Positions 1 through 10,069 of a DNA stretch of 21,242 nucleotides are shown one piece after another. Position 1 is the stretch's first letter, and each line of letters opens with the position of its first letter. Source of the DNA: Phallusia fumigata (Eukaryota; Chordata; Ascidiacea; Phlebobranchia; Ascidiidae); assembly GCA_008931825.1 (NCBI GenBank), contig QXVZ01030580.1, positions 1-21,242 on the forward strand. The letters run 5' to 3'. A model generated the notes under the pieces. The model did no database searches and was not told where the DNA came from. It saw nothing but the letters and a program-made list of their open reading frames with translations. Made by a program: the position numbers and the translations under genes.

Positions 1-349
1 TGGGAGTCGTCATGCTGATGAAACTGGAAGCGTCTCATCTGCTGCTGCTGCGACGCGTATCGAGAAGACGATGGCACAGTGTCCATCAGAGACCTCTTCG
101 ATGATGAAGAGGACGAGGATGCAGAGGTGCCGTGGTGGTAGCCTCCATCACGTTGCTGGTACTTCTCGCTCGAGTAGGGCTGGTTGTGATGCCGGGAGCC
201 GTGTTGTTGCTGCTGCTGCGGGTGGTGCAAGCTGTGCCGGTGGTTGTTGTTGCTGTTATTGCGGTCCATCGTCGCTGCTTTCTGGTTCTGCTGAAACTTC
301 CTTCCCGTCAGCTGGGAGCGGAACACGTCGCAATCCGAGTCGACGGGAA
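1..349 (-). CDS. ELK/TCF-type ETS factor, His/Gln/Ser-rich exon (partial, runs off left edge)
   Basis: Seen: on the minus strand an acceptor (ttattgcgcag) at 350-360 is followed by a frame open for 115 codons to the window edge. The preceding exon ends in phase 1 (CCA G) and this exon enters in phase 1, so the frame continues. The product is low complexity: an Asn run (RNNSNNNHRH), a His/Gln block (HHPQQQQQHGSRHHNQ), an eight-residue Ser run (SASSSSSSSK) and a second Gln block (SQQQQMRRFQFHQH). A plus-strand reading of the same bases is also open but is a shadow of these repeats. Inference: this is the disordered part of the ELK-like protein downstream of the DNA-binding domain. ELK proteins carry their MAPK docking and activation region further towards the C-terminus; no FxFP docking motif is visible here, and if present it lies outside the window. 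The start and stop of the gene are not in this exon. Confidence 0.78.
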
Positions 350-621
350 CTGCGCAATAACAAAAACAAACTCGCGCGTTACACAACCGGCCGAGCGCTA
401 AAGTTTCCGCTGCAAACTGCGCATATGCAAATTAAACCATACGTTAAACGGATTTATATATAGACTAAACGAGATATGCACATGTATAGCGCTTCGAACA
501 TGTAAACATGTTTAAGCGGTTTCCTGTAGTGTACAACCCTTCTGCAAAGGTCAAAAACTTTGCAGCCGCATTGTTTGGTATGTTCAACAACAAACATCCA
601 TAACAACAAAAGTAACTTTAC
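350..621 (-). other. Intron between the two 3'-side ELK exons
   Basis: This is a 272-bp GT-AG intron on the minus strand, with donor CACCAG|GTAAAG at 621 and acceptor GCGCAG at 350. It includes a short inverted repeat, AACATGT-AA-ACATGTT (about 498-513), whose centre TGTAAACA matches a forkhead-type core. Nothing else is recognisable. Confidence 0.75.
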
Positions 622-1345
622 CTGGTGAGTGAAAGTTCTGAGGCAGAATGTCTTCGGCTTTGGACGTCGAGGCGACAACTGCAGCTGCTGCAGCTTGACG
701 AAATCCTGCCCAGAATGCAGCAGTGGCCGCGGCAGTCCTGGCTCGCTCTTCCTCGCTCATTCCAGCAGCGCTCAGAGCGGCAGCGGCTGCAACTGCTGCG
801 GCTGATTTGGCATCCAGACCCATGTTGGCTCGGTCGTCGACCCGCGAATGAAGCGAAGGCGGCGAGAAGACGCGTTTTTCATCGCTGGTGCCGCTCCCGC
901 CCTCCTGTAATCTCCAGCCGTCGCCAGAGGTGGAAGCTGTGGAGAAGCGACCTTGATAGTTTCTCGACTTGCCCCCGTTCAATGATCGGCGCTGATCGGG
1001 GAGGACTTCGTGGTTGCCTTTACGATGCTGCTGCTGGTTCATCTGCCTTGAAAACTGTTCCAAGTCATGCGCAGTTTCAGCCTGTTGCCGCTGGAGGTAA
1101 TAGTGGTAGTCCTCGTCGCCGACATCGGGCCGACCGACCACCATTGACGGCGGCGAGTTGGACAGGGTGGGTGACGGGGGTTCCCCGTCTTCGTCATCTT
1201 CACCCGGGATGCTCGTGCCGCCGTCGTTGTGCGAGAGTCGCTCCATTTTCACTCGGAACGGGATCTTCGTCTCGGTTTTGATGATCTCGGGGAAGGAGAC
1301 GAATTTGTAGACGAACTTCTGTCCGTTCACCTTCTTGATGATGTT
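622..1345 (-). CDS. ELK/TCF-type ETS factor: end of ETS domain plus acidic/SP/Ala-rich region
   Basis: Seen: acceptor ttttcttttgcag, then NIIKKVNGQKFVYKFVSFPE, which completes the ETS domain begun in exon 4451-4662 (YYYDK|NII, phase 0). It is a near match to ELK3/ELK4 at the same place. The exon is 724 bp (241 codons plus one base) and ends at donor CCAG|GTAAAG. After the ETS domain come an acidic stretch (IPGEDDEDGEPP), several proline-directed Ser sites (PPSPTLSNSPPS, VFSPPS, NFHSPG), a Gln/His segment, and two Ala-rich helical stretches around AAFWAGFRQAAAAAV. Known: TCF-family ELKs bind GGA-core sites, often beside SRF, and are activated by ERK phosphorylation of SP/TP sites. Inferred: the SP sites here are MAPK-target candidates. 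A segment reading SRNYQGRFSTAST has a faint likeness to the SRF-binding B-box (SRNEYxxxGLYSTFT), too weak to assert. The plus-strand 218-codon frame at 625-1281 is a shadow. Confidence 0.93.
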
Positions 1346-4300
1346 CTGCAAAAGAAAATGGCGCCTATAAGTCACTTGAAGTATCGGAAAAAAATTCTGG
1401 AGGCTGAACGTATTTTAGAACTGGTTAAGAAGAAGGCAAGTATGGGGAGGTAATACACTTGTAATGTGGAGATAATTATAGAAAAAACTTGCCGACAAAC
1501 TGAAGCGGTGTTTACACCGGGGGTCATATCCTTTTCCTAACAACATTTTGTACAAATAAGGGTTACGCCCCGAACCGGTACTAATGCCTCCACTGATTAA
1601 TTTCGTTCATAGTGCGAAAAAGGCATCAATCAGCCAACTTCCCGTGATGCGACAAACATGTAAGCACAGATAAACATACGCCCATTCCCCAAGGTACGCG
1701 TTTCAGCCCGATGACTGTGTTCCCGCATTTAAGTTGCTCAGCCTGGGCCCGCGTGGGTCATCAGGATGCCGGTGACCCACAGTTAGACGGCCGAACACCA
1801 AAGCGAACTCATAAGGCGGCTATTTTTCATAGACCCCCGCACTATAGGAACATCGGCGTTTTTTTTGCTTTGTTGCCCCGTCGGCTGCGGAAATGCCTCG
1901 ACATCTGTTCGTCTTGTTGAACACCTCAGGAAGGACAAATAAGGGCAGAGACGGCGCGGGCGCTAAACCAGTCGCGGGAGATGGGTAAGCGCGGGCGCTT
2001 GCGTCATTATTTTCGTTTCCTGTCGAAGAGCCCTTGCGGTCGCCGCCCCCGCCAGCCATTAACACGGTCTGCGTGCTAATAAGGCTGTTTGCTTGGAGGC
2101 CCGGGGAAAGGTGATATTTCGGCGTGACCGAGACTGGCGAGTGGAAGCTGCTTGCTGCTGGACAAAGAGGAACAGCCGGGACTGGTGTGACGGGCAGACG
2201 AACCGCGATAAAGCACCGCGCCAGGGGCAGGAAACCGTATCCGCGTATACACACATATATAGTCGATTCAACCATGACGTCAGATCGGTGCTAGCTGCTA
2301 GGTTATAAGCCAAGCCGGAACTGTATCCGTGACTGCTCGAAGTTGTAAGCGCATGTAAGCACGCGGTGCCCGAGCAAGACAGGGGAGGTCGCATTTGGAT
2401 TTATATGGCGACCGACATTGACAGCGCGGCTAATTGCCAAATCGGACGGTCGCCGATGTCGTCATTATCATTGCCAGCAGAAACGCAGAGGCGCAATCGA
2501 AGACTCCGATCCTCGCAAGGCCACTTACGGAATCGGTGTCAATCCAATTAGGCCTAAATTAATCGCGCCGCGCCAACACGATGCCTTTACGTCATGCCGC
2601 CAAATAAAAGCGGTGACTTGTTCCACGATGTCGGCCCGCGTTATGGGGTTAGGCCGAATTAACCTACAACGGACCAGGGAGGTGAGTAGTGAGCTTTCTG
2701 CCACACCGGAAGCAACGCCCGCGTTCGGACAAATGTCAACCGATGGGGCGACACTACATGGCGGCTTAACTCGAACCACATTCGTGTTGACAAGCTACAC
2801 CAGCCTATAGAATTAACAGCGCTCACGTGATGCTCTATTTCTAGTTTGAATGACAAGGTAATTTCACGAGCTTCCGGGCGCTCGTTTTACACGAGACGGT
2901 CTGTTACTCGACTATTGCGGATAGTTAATATGTGGCCGACTTTTATTTGACAGTGTTTCGACACCTGGGCCTTTCCGCTACGTGCGCGTGAATGTGCGTC
3001 AACATGAGCACGCTATGCCGCATGTCGGGTTTTGTATGTGCAAGATGCCAGCGCGTCTCGGCTCGGAATTTCCGGTGACGTAGTTTCTAGGTTACATCTT
3101 CAATTTGTGCGCATACACCAACACGCAATGACAAGATTCACCTTATTCCGGCGCCCTAAACTCTCTATTGAGGCTTAGTCTTATGCACGAGCGTACATGT
3201 TTAAACTGCCTTGTAAACATCCGCACAGCGGGCTTTCTATTCTGGATATCTAATTTCAACCATAGGTTTTAGTTTGTATTCGGTCCGAGGTGTTTACCTC
3301 CACACATTAGTGCCGGACCAGTGAGTACAGGTCACACCTCTAAGTGAAAGTCGCCCCATTTACAGAGCCGGTATTATTTATTGGAGCTGTCAGACTTCAG
3401 CGTCGACACAGCTGCACGTAAGAATACGGGTTGGCCGGGGTGACGTGATGGCCAAATGCGATGCCTACGACGGGGAATTATGGCCGACCGAAAAGCACGG
3501 AAACGCACAAAGGGTAACATCAGAATCGACTAAGGGCGCTGCAATATATTTTTGTTTCCAGCATCGCGAGTGGTGGGATGGGGTGATGTCCGTTGACAGG
3601 CGGACGGGCATCGGGAAAAAAAAGAGAAGGGAGCGACGAGTGTTTAATTTAACCGGCGTAAACAGGCCACAAAACCGCGCCAGGCGTATAATATTACAGG
3701 AAGTAAAGGCAAGCCACGTGACTGAGGCGGAAACAGCGCAGGGTGGCATCCCCCCTTCCATTATACGCAGCTCGTGCTGTGCGTCGACTCCAGCACTTCC
3801 ACCCTGAATGGAAACCTCCGTTGAGTTTCGCATAACGTGCGCTTTGTTCCACCTCCTGTTCGAGCTCCAGCTTTTCCGGACGGCCTAATACGCGCGGTTT
3901 CAGACTTGTATGGAATGCCGCGTTTTCGCCCTTAGGTATCTAAAAGCCTACTGACTAATTGTGGCCAGGGTTGTTTATTAAGGTCTAGTTCCCGTTGGTG
4001 TTTGGTGAAGAGAATAGCGAGAATTTGAGCAAGATGCGTTCACGGAATGCGGCCCGTAAACGTAAACAATTCGTGAAACTCTCAACCGGGATCTTCCAGC
4101 TGCCAGCTGTCATTCCGGGACTGACCTGTCCCGCGCCATTTTGCCAAAAAGCATTACCGACGCACAGACAGACCAACTCAGTCCCATCTAACTGAACATA
4201 ATCTAAGTTAGCAATACCCTAACGTTCAACAGCCGCCATGGGTACCAACGATCACTGAACAAACTACAATGATCGCAATTTGTATAGACACGGTCTTAAA

Positions 4301-4450
4301 TGCTAGTAACGCACTCGACTTAAGTACAGGATCAGTCGGTGCAAGTTTACAGAATATGTATTTCGCCTAAATCGGCATTGTCATTTCCTTATGTACATAG
4401 AATCTGTTTCTCTAAAATTTCATTACAAGTCTTACACTAGGTTCCCGTAC
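1346..4450 (-). other. 3.1-kb ELK intron interrupting the ETS domain
   Basis: The intron is bounded by donor GACAAG|GTACGG at 4450 and acceptor TTTTGCAG at 1346. It contains no convincing exon. Several open frames of 60-150 codons occur on both strands (for example 1820-2275 minus and 3445-3807 plus), but they lack family resemblance and start or stop without splice context. CpG is frequent throughout. It holds one TGACGTCA at 2275-2282 and one CGGCCTAAT at 3881-3889. A strong Kozak-like GCCGCCATGG at about 4232 opens a frame of only six codons. Confidence 0.8.
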
Positions 4451-4662
4451 CTTGTCGTAGTAATACCGCAGTGCCCGGCTTAACTTGTCGTAGTTCATGT
4501 TGGTCTTGTTCTTCCGCAAGCCCCAGAGTCGGGCCACCTCCTCTGAGTTGTGCAGTTTGAACTCGCCGTCTGTCGAAGTCCAGCTGATCAGGTGACTGTT
4601 GCTGCTTGGATCCATCAGGAGCTCGAGGAGAAACTGCCAGAGTGTGACGTTCATGTCCAGCA
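4451..4662 (-). CDS. ELK/TCF-type ETS factor: main ETS-domain exon
   Basis: Seen: a 212-bp minus-strand exon between acceptor ttttgtctgcag and donor GACAAG|GTACGG. It encodes [16 protein letters not shown] and then, in order, the landmarks of an ETS winged helix: Trp in [30 protein letters not shown], and recognition helix [15 protein letters not shown] with the two Arg residues that contact the GGA core. The residues [21 protein letters not shown] are as in ELK1/ELK3, which places the protein in the TCF (ELK) subfamily rather than ETS, GABP, ERG or PEA3. In vertebrate ELKs VTLWQF lies within a few residues of the initiator Met. Here the frame continues upstream through a splice site in phase 1, so the protein probably has an N-terminal extension. 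The internal ATG in DMNVTLW is an alternative start if the transcript begins in the intron. The gene symbol is left blank because ELK1/3/4 paralogy cannot be assigned from one invertebrate sequence. Confidence 0.96.
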
Positions 4663-5667
4663 CTGCAGACAAAACGTTGGAAATGATGAAATGCGAACAT
4701 TGGAAAGTTTGGGCGCAGCTTTTTGGGCGACCACTCACTGGTCCAAAAATATTTTTCTTAACTGTTTTGCAACCTATCCAGGCGTCGGCTAATAAATCTA
4801 CCAATAACAAAAATCCTAATTTGAGAATAGCCTTTATGCACCAAGCAAGGCAAATTCTGTGTTTTCAAAACTCGGTGTCCATTTGGAAACTTGTACAAAT
4901 CCCCGTTGCATAATGACAACCCATTGTGCTTGCGCTGTGATTCAAACAACGCCTAAATGGCACATCGATGCCAAACGAGCAGTATTGTGTTGCGGCTATG
5001 CATTTAAACCACCGCGCGTTCCAACACAGATCGCGGGCGGCAAAACCACGTCGCTCTCGGGCCCATAATGACAAGCTGCTACAATGCACGATTCCTGGCG
5101 GGAATTCGACACCGGGAAGAGGTGGAGGGGGGGCTGGGGAAGTGGCGAGCTTGCTAAAGGGTCGAATCGCGCTTGCAGCTAAGTATTGACGCTGGAAGCG
5201 GCACCGCCGTTGCAGCTAAGCATTCCCGAGGCTTTTGACGCAGGCGGGTTGAGTGAACCCGGCGAAGGCCCGACAGACGGCATCCTGTTGAGCTGCCGCT
5301 GCTCACTATTCCAAATAGACTTCGACCAAAAAGTATTAGGAGGGGTGGCGTGCTCGCCTAATTAATGGCGGCTTTCCTTCCGGCCGCACTGCCGCTTGCT
5401 CGGCAGGACCTCGCCCGGAGTTTGTGACAATCGCAGGCGCTCGCGGGAGCGTGGTGTTTTTTCGCAGAAAGGGCGCGGAAATTTGCCGCGGTACTGTTCA
5501 GCTCCAAGCAGCACGCCCGTCAAATCAAGGCAGGCCGCGTCGGCATTTCATAATCCGTCGACAAGCCCCGGCACAATACACAGTACAGGCCAATGAGAGG
5601 AAGCGTTACTGAAATGTTATCCCTCTTTGACGGCACGCCGGATCGTCCGGGCTGATGCTAATGCATT

Positions 5668-6020
5668 GGGCGATTTAGCAAAACTAATAGGAAAAAAATA
5701 TAAATAGGTAATCCTTTTAAGTTTTCCATACTCATTATAAACTTTACGTTTAAACACGCATTTGCAGTTTTAAATGCTTGCACTCTGTAAATAAGACCTT
5801 CAAAAACCGAGCGATGCACAGGGCGATTTACCAAAACCAATGGCAAGAAAAAACAAAATAGGTTTTCCTTTAAAATCGAGAAATTATGAACGTCTTATTT
5901 ACAACGCATTAGCAGGTTTTTAATACTTGCCCTCTGTAAATAAATCCTTCAAAAACTGGGCGATTTACCAAAACCAATTGCAAAAAAGTATAGTAGGTTT
6001 TCGTTAAAAGGATTCCTTTC
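5668..6020. repeat. Diverged tandem repeat, about 2.4 copies of 137-153 bp
   Basis: Copies begin at 5668, 5821 and 5958, each with GGGCGATTTA(C/G)CAAAAC. The first two end with CTCTGTAAATAA(G/A)(A/T)CCTTCAAAAAC and share a T-rich centre; the third is truncated near 6020. The block is AT-rich and contrasts with the CpG-rich DNA around it. Copies differ by substitutions and small indels, so it is an old local duplication. I see no coding potential or terminal inverted repeats. Confidence 0.85.
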
Positions 6021-7433
6021 AAAACGGAATAACTTGGACATGAATATTTAACTTGACTGACACAACCTCGGATTTAGGCGAAAACGAAACGACAGAAAGG
6101 GGGAATCACGCTACAGCATCGCGCGGTTGTAATTAAATGCCAACTAGACGTTTCGCGACGCCAGAAGGCTCCCAAAGCTTCGCAATACGGTTTTATGCGA
6201 GCAACGGAAGCTCGCCTGACGGAAAGCGAAGTCATGGAAATTTGATTTCGCCCCTGGCGCCGAAGATTCCATTTACTTATTTAGGAATGAAGGCTCGCGA
6301 TTCGCACGCACCGACGGGTGCCCGAAGCATTGGCGTGACGTGAAAATGTCGGCGCTGACGACACAAACAACACAAACCGTCTGAATACAAACGTCATTAA
6401 ATCACATGCAAAGAGGAATCTTACAGGCTAAAAATAAACCGCAAGGAGATTAACCCCGAGCATTACCTGGTCGTCACCTGGTCAACAGCAAAAGATAGGA
6501 GCTTATTTATAACCTGTCAAGTCTAGTTATAGGCGCGGAGGTGTGAGACCCCGTTCAATCGGGTCCCAGGTTGGTATTTGGTTTGTTGGCGTTATTTGGG
6601 ACGCGGCGTTGACAGACGGAGAATTGTCGGAAGACTCTGCGCGTTTTGACACAGGGAGACGTGGATTCCCACAGTAATAGACACTGCCTGTTCCCTGGAC
6701 CAGGATTGCGTGCAGAAGCGAACAGCGACATCCGCTCATCAGCCAGCAGCGGCTTCTGTCAGGTTAACCGGGTTTGTAACCAACAAGAGGTGCTGCGGCA
6801 CCACGTGATTTGTTAGCACCGCATCCCGGGCTGTTTATGGACATCCGTAAAATACGAAGTTCACTAAGGACGATCATCGCATCAAAATCACTTGTCAAAG
6901 TTCCACAACCGCCATTGACTTTCAAGGGCTCGTGACCCCAACGTCACCCACATCGTGCGTGTTGCAAAATGGCAAGTAAGATCTCTGCACAAATCTGCTG
7001 CACTTGCGAAAGTTTTATCGTTCAAACAGTCGTTGGGTCGCACGCACAACGTCGCGGCCTCGCACGAAAACCCTCGTTCCGGACACAACCCGTACCGCTC
7101 ATACGACATAATTGTCGGCCGTTCAAACGCTGCGGGTTTAATGGCCCGGTCCTTGATCTCCGACTGACCGGATGAAAAGGACGACGCGGAAGGCACTAAT
7201 CTTCATCAGCCGTGCGGCCTAATTGCGTAATAAAGGGGCCGCGATTGCGTGGAAACTGGGGAACGACACACACGATGGCGACAGGGCACGTAATCGCCGG
7301 ACGCTTAAGACCAAAGGGGGCAACGCGGCATTTGCACGGAAACCGGGAAGTGAATTTTCCAACGTAGCCTTAGGTAAATAATTTCGCCTTCCCTCGACCC
7401 CTGCAGTGCAAATGTGTTGTGTGTCAGCGCTTA

Positions 7434-7440
7434 TGAGTCA
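7434..7440. promoter_or_regulatory. AP-1-type site TGAGTCA
   Basis: A perfect AP-1/TRE heptamer in the ELK intron. This is a motif match only; a heptamer is expected by chance about once per 8 kb over both strands. Confidence 0.25.
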
Positions 7441-7584
7441 CAATGGGACAAAGGCCAGCGCGCGTCGAAGCATTGATAAGACGCGAGCGGGCGGACGCCG
7501 TTCCGGTCCCAGTTAGCTTTCGATAAACAGACTTGCCCGGAAATTCCGCCCATCGACGCGAAGCCACTCAAGGTGTAGAAGAGA

Positions 7585-7596
7585 TGAGTCACGTCA
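7585..7596. promoter_or_regulatory. AP-1 and CRE-like composite (TGAGTCACGTCA)
   Basis: A TGAGTCA heptamer overlaps a CRE-like CACGTCA half within 12 bases in the ELK intron. bZIP dimers of the FOS/JUN/ATF class bind both elements. The composite is rarer than either half alone, but function is inferred from motif only. Confidence 0.3.
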
Positions 7597-9946
7597 GGGT
7601 ATAAACAGAAACCCGAACGGTCGCAAGAGCGCGGCGCATGTTTGGCTTTAGAAAGTCGGGTGATTTCGGGCGGCGCTCGGCCTCTAATCGAGCGAGACCA
7701 AAAGCAACTCGAGACCGCAGAGAAATAAGAGGGATCCGCCTTATTCCTCGTCTATGTTAGCTATGGCGCAAAGTTGATTCTCTTTCGCAACTTTGCGCAT
7801 GGCTTTGGGCATGTGTACGGGCGCGAAAACAAACCGCAGTTATAATATCTCGTCTCTTGGCCAGCCACAAAATCTGCTTGCCTAGGTCGCGCCCCACGAC
7901 CGCCAGCTTGGAAGCGCAATAACAGCGCCAGGTATAAAAGAAAAAAAACAGAAGGCAACATGTCGGGCCTTTTTGCGAGCACAATACACGTATTGGTTTC
8001 CGGTACACTTCGACCCGATGGAGATGAAACCTGAGTGATGGCGTAATTTTTCGTCGTAGCCTCGCTCACCGGGGCCGCTCGTTCCAGACTTTACGACACG
8101 CCTGGACGACGCCAACCCTTCCGTCGTAACCACCACCCTTTGAGCTTGCGCTGGCAATTATACGCGGCGATATTACACAGCCCACTGCCCAGTACCGACT
8201 GCGGCCTAATTAACACACGGGGGCGGGCTAATACGCCAAACAGCCGACAATGTTCCCGCCTATTATCGGCAGTGACAACATTGTGCTGAGCATCGCGACC
8301 GCAAAAGCCTGTACACACTGCCAACTTTAACCGGAAACCGTAAATTGGAAAATACCCAAACCACGAAATACAGGCTGTTGAAACTACTCCAATGTCATTA
8401 TTGGTCTACGCAAATTGCACCGCAGTTCTATGACCAATTGTATTTTTGAAAATCAAATCCTTTGTAGAGTTACAATACTTAAAGAATTTTACCGCAAGGT
8501 TAATCGTTTACACCCGACATTTGCCCAAAAAGTATTTAGGGATTCTATACTTTCGCCCTTTGTTAATTTGACACACATGCATTGGAGGTTTAATTCGTAC
8601 GATTTTCGCAAAACAAGGGAAGTGAGCAACCTCTCTTTCGCTTTACAAGGGGGTCAAACTTGAGTCATCGCTTGCAAATAGACAATTAGAACCTCACAGT
8701 GGTAGGGGTCCGGGTCCGGGCGCTTTGTGGATCAATGCGAGAAAAACCAGACACCGGCCGAAAATAAATCGACACCCGATACTGGGAGACGGGCGCAGCG
8801 AGGCGAAGTAAGGAAACAAAACGCTTATGGTCAAGTGTCGTCGAGTATATCCGGGCGCCGGAAACGGGGTGTTTTTGTTTGTTGCTCGTTTTTGGCGCAA
8901 TAGAAGTCCGTAGGCATTCCTACGGAAACCGCTATCGTGGCGGGCGCACAGTGCACTAAAGCGCTAACAGTTCGGTATATTGCGCTTTCACGTGCGGTTT
9001 AATTGTGCTAATACCGTCCCCCTGCGGTCTCTGTTAAACTACCACCTTCGAGTGTAGAACGCTGCGAGCGGCTTTTACCTCTGTAAGGCTCTTTTAAACG
9101 CCGCAAATCACATACACACACGTTAAAGCGGATTTGTACGCAAATGAGGGTACCTGGCGTGTTTTTTGGCGGTTTGGACCGGAGCCATACCGTGGTTTAG
9201 ACTCGGTCTTTATATGCCCGCTGTAGGATTCGTGCACATGCACGGCGACAATGGCACGCGTTTGCACGGAGCGCAAAGGCGCATGTGCAGAGGCAAGCGT
9301 GGTCCACGCAGTCGCGGACCTGTTTCCGGCCATTGTTAGAGGACTGGAAATACGCAGAACGGTGGAACGCGCGGTCAGACCTATCTGCGCGTTATGCATG
9401 CTCCCAACCGCACACTTAAAATGACGATAACCATGTGCCGGGACGCTTTGCAAGCACAACGGCTTTGCATAGCCGGGAAATGCATTCTAGCGTTGCTGTA
9501 AATTTGATTTAGCGTAGGATCTGTATAGCCAGGATGCTGTATGTTTAATTCCTGTACTATCGAACCCAACCAGTCGGGGAACTATCAAAAATGGCGGCTA
9601 ATCGATTACAAGCCACAGCGGCATCTAACAACATTACGCTGCAACGGACGATGCCGGGAAATATCACCGCCTTGTAAACACGCTCCCCTTGTTCCATGCA
9701 AAGTGCACCGAAAAACGCGCTTTGCAAAATACATTGCGTAACTAATGAAGACAAAACACCAACATGTGCGCACGAAGCTATAGAAAACGTACAATATTCG
9801 ATTATTATCTGACGCGCGATGACAGGAGCAACTGGCCACTGACGTCACAAGACAGAAAGGTGTGAATGCGAAATGACGCAGGTACCACAGGCCGACTTGT
9901 CGACACCTCTATTAAAAATCGACCTTCGTTGCTAGCTCGTCCTTAC

Positions 9947-10069
9947 CTCGTGGCAAATGGGCTCCGATCTGCTGCTGCATTGCATTCATGCAAAGTCGTT
10001 TGTCGGTCGCTGGACCGTGCAAGTCCATTTCGTCCATGTTTATCATCGACGACGGTAGCTTGTGCTTTT
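9947..10069 (-). CDS. Probable 5' coding exon of the ELK gene
   Basis: Seen: on the minus strand an excellent donor, CCACGAG|GTAAGG, ends an open frame in phase 1. Joined to the ETS exon it reads ...[17 protein letters not shown] without a break. Within it ATG codons at 10046 and 10037 give MINMDEMDLHG...; the second has a good Kozak context (AAACATGG). If the exon is internal, an acceptor at 10070 (gacaccacag) makes it exactly 123 bp, phase 1 to phase 1. That would let it be included or skipped without changing frame, and the upstream exon at 16056 also ends in phase 1. The peptide (EMDLHGPATDKRLCMNAMQQQ) matches no domain I know. Inference: it is either the first coding exon from an internal promoter or a cassette exon of a longer N-terminus. 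Confidence rests on the phase match and donor quality, not on homology. Confidence 0.6.

Larger units (their letters stand above)
4663..9946 (-). other. 5.3-kb ELK intron upstream of the ETS exon
   Basis: The borders are donor CGAG|GTAAGG at 9946 and acceptor TTGTCTGCAG at 4663. The intron carries a diverged tandem repeat (5668-6020), two TGAGTCA sites (7434-7440 and 7585-7591), two CGGCCTAAT copies (7215 and 8202) and a TGACGTCA about 100 bp from the upstream exon (9840). The open frames in it are short, mutually overlapping and unlike any family I know. I see no exon with paired splice sites. Confidence 0.65.

Noticed and set aside
625-1281. 218-codon plus-strand open frame
   Set aside because: It is antisense to the ELK exon at 622-1345. 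The minus frame has ETS-family homology and matching splice phases; the plus product is Arg/Gln/Leu-rich shadow sequence.
4232-4256. Perfect Kozak-like GCCGCCATGG
   Set aside because: The frame ends after six codons and lies inside the ELK intron.
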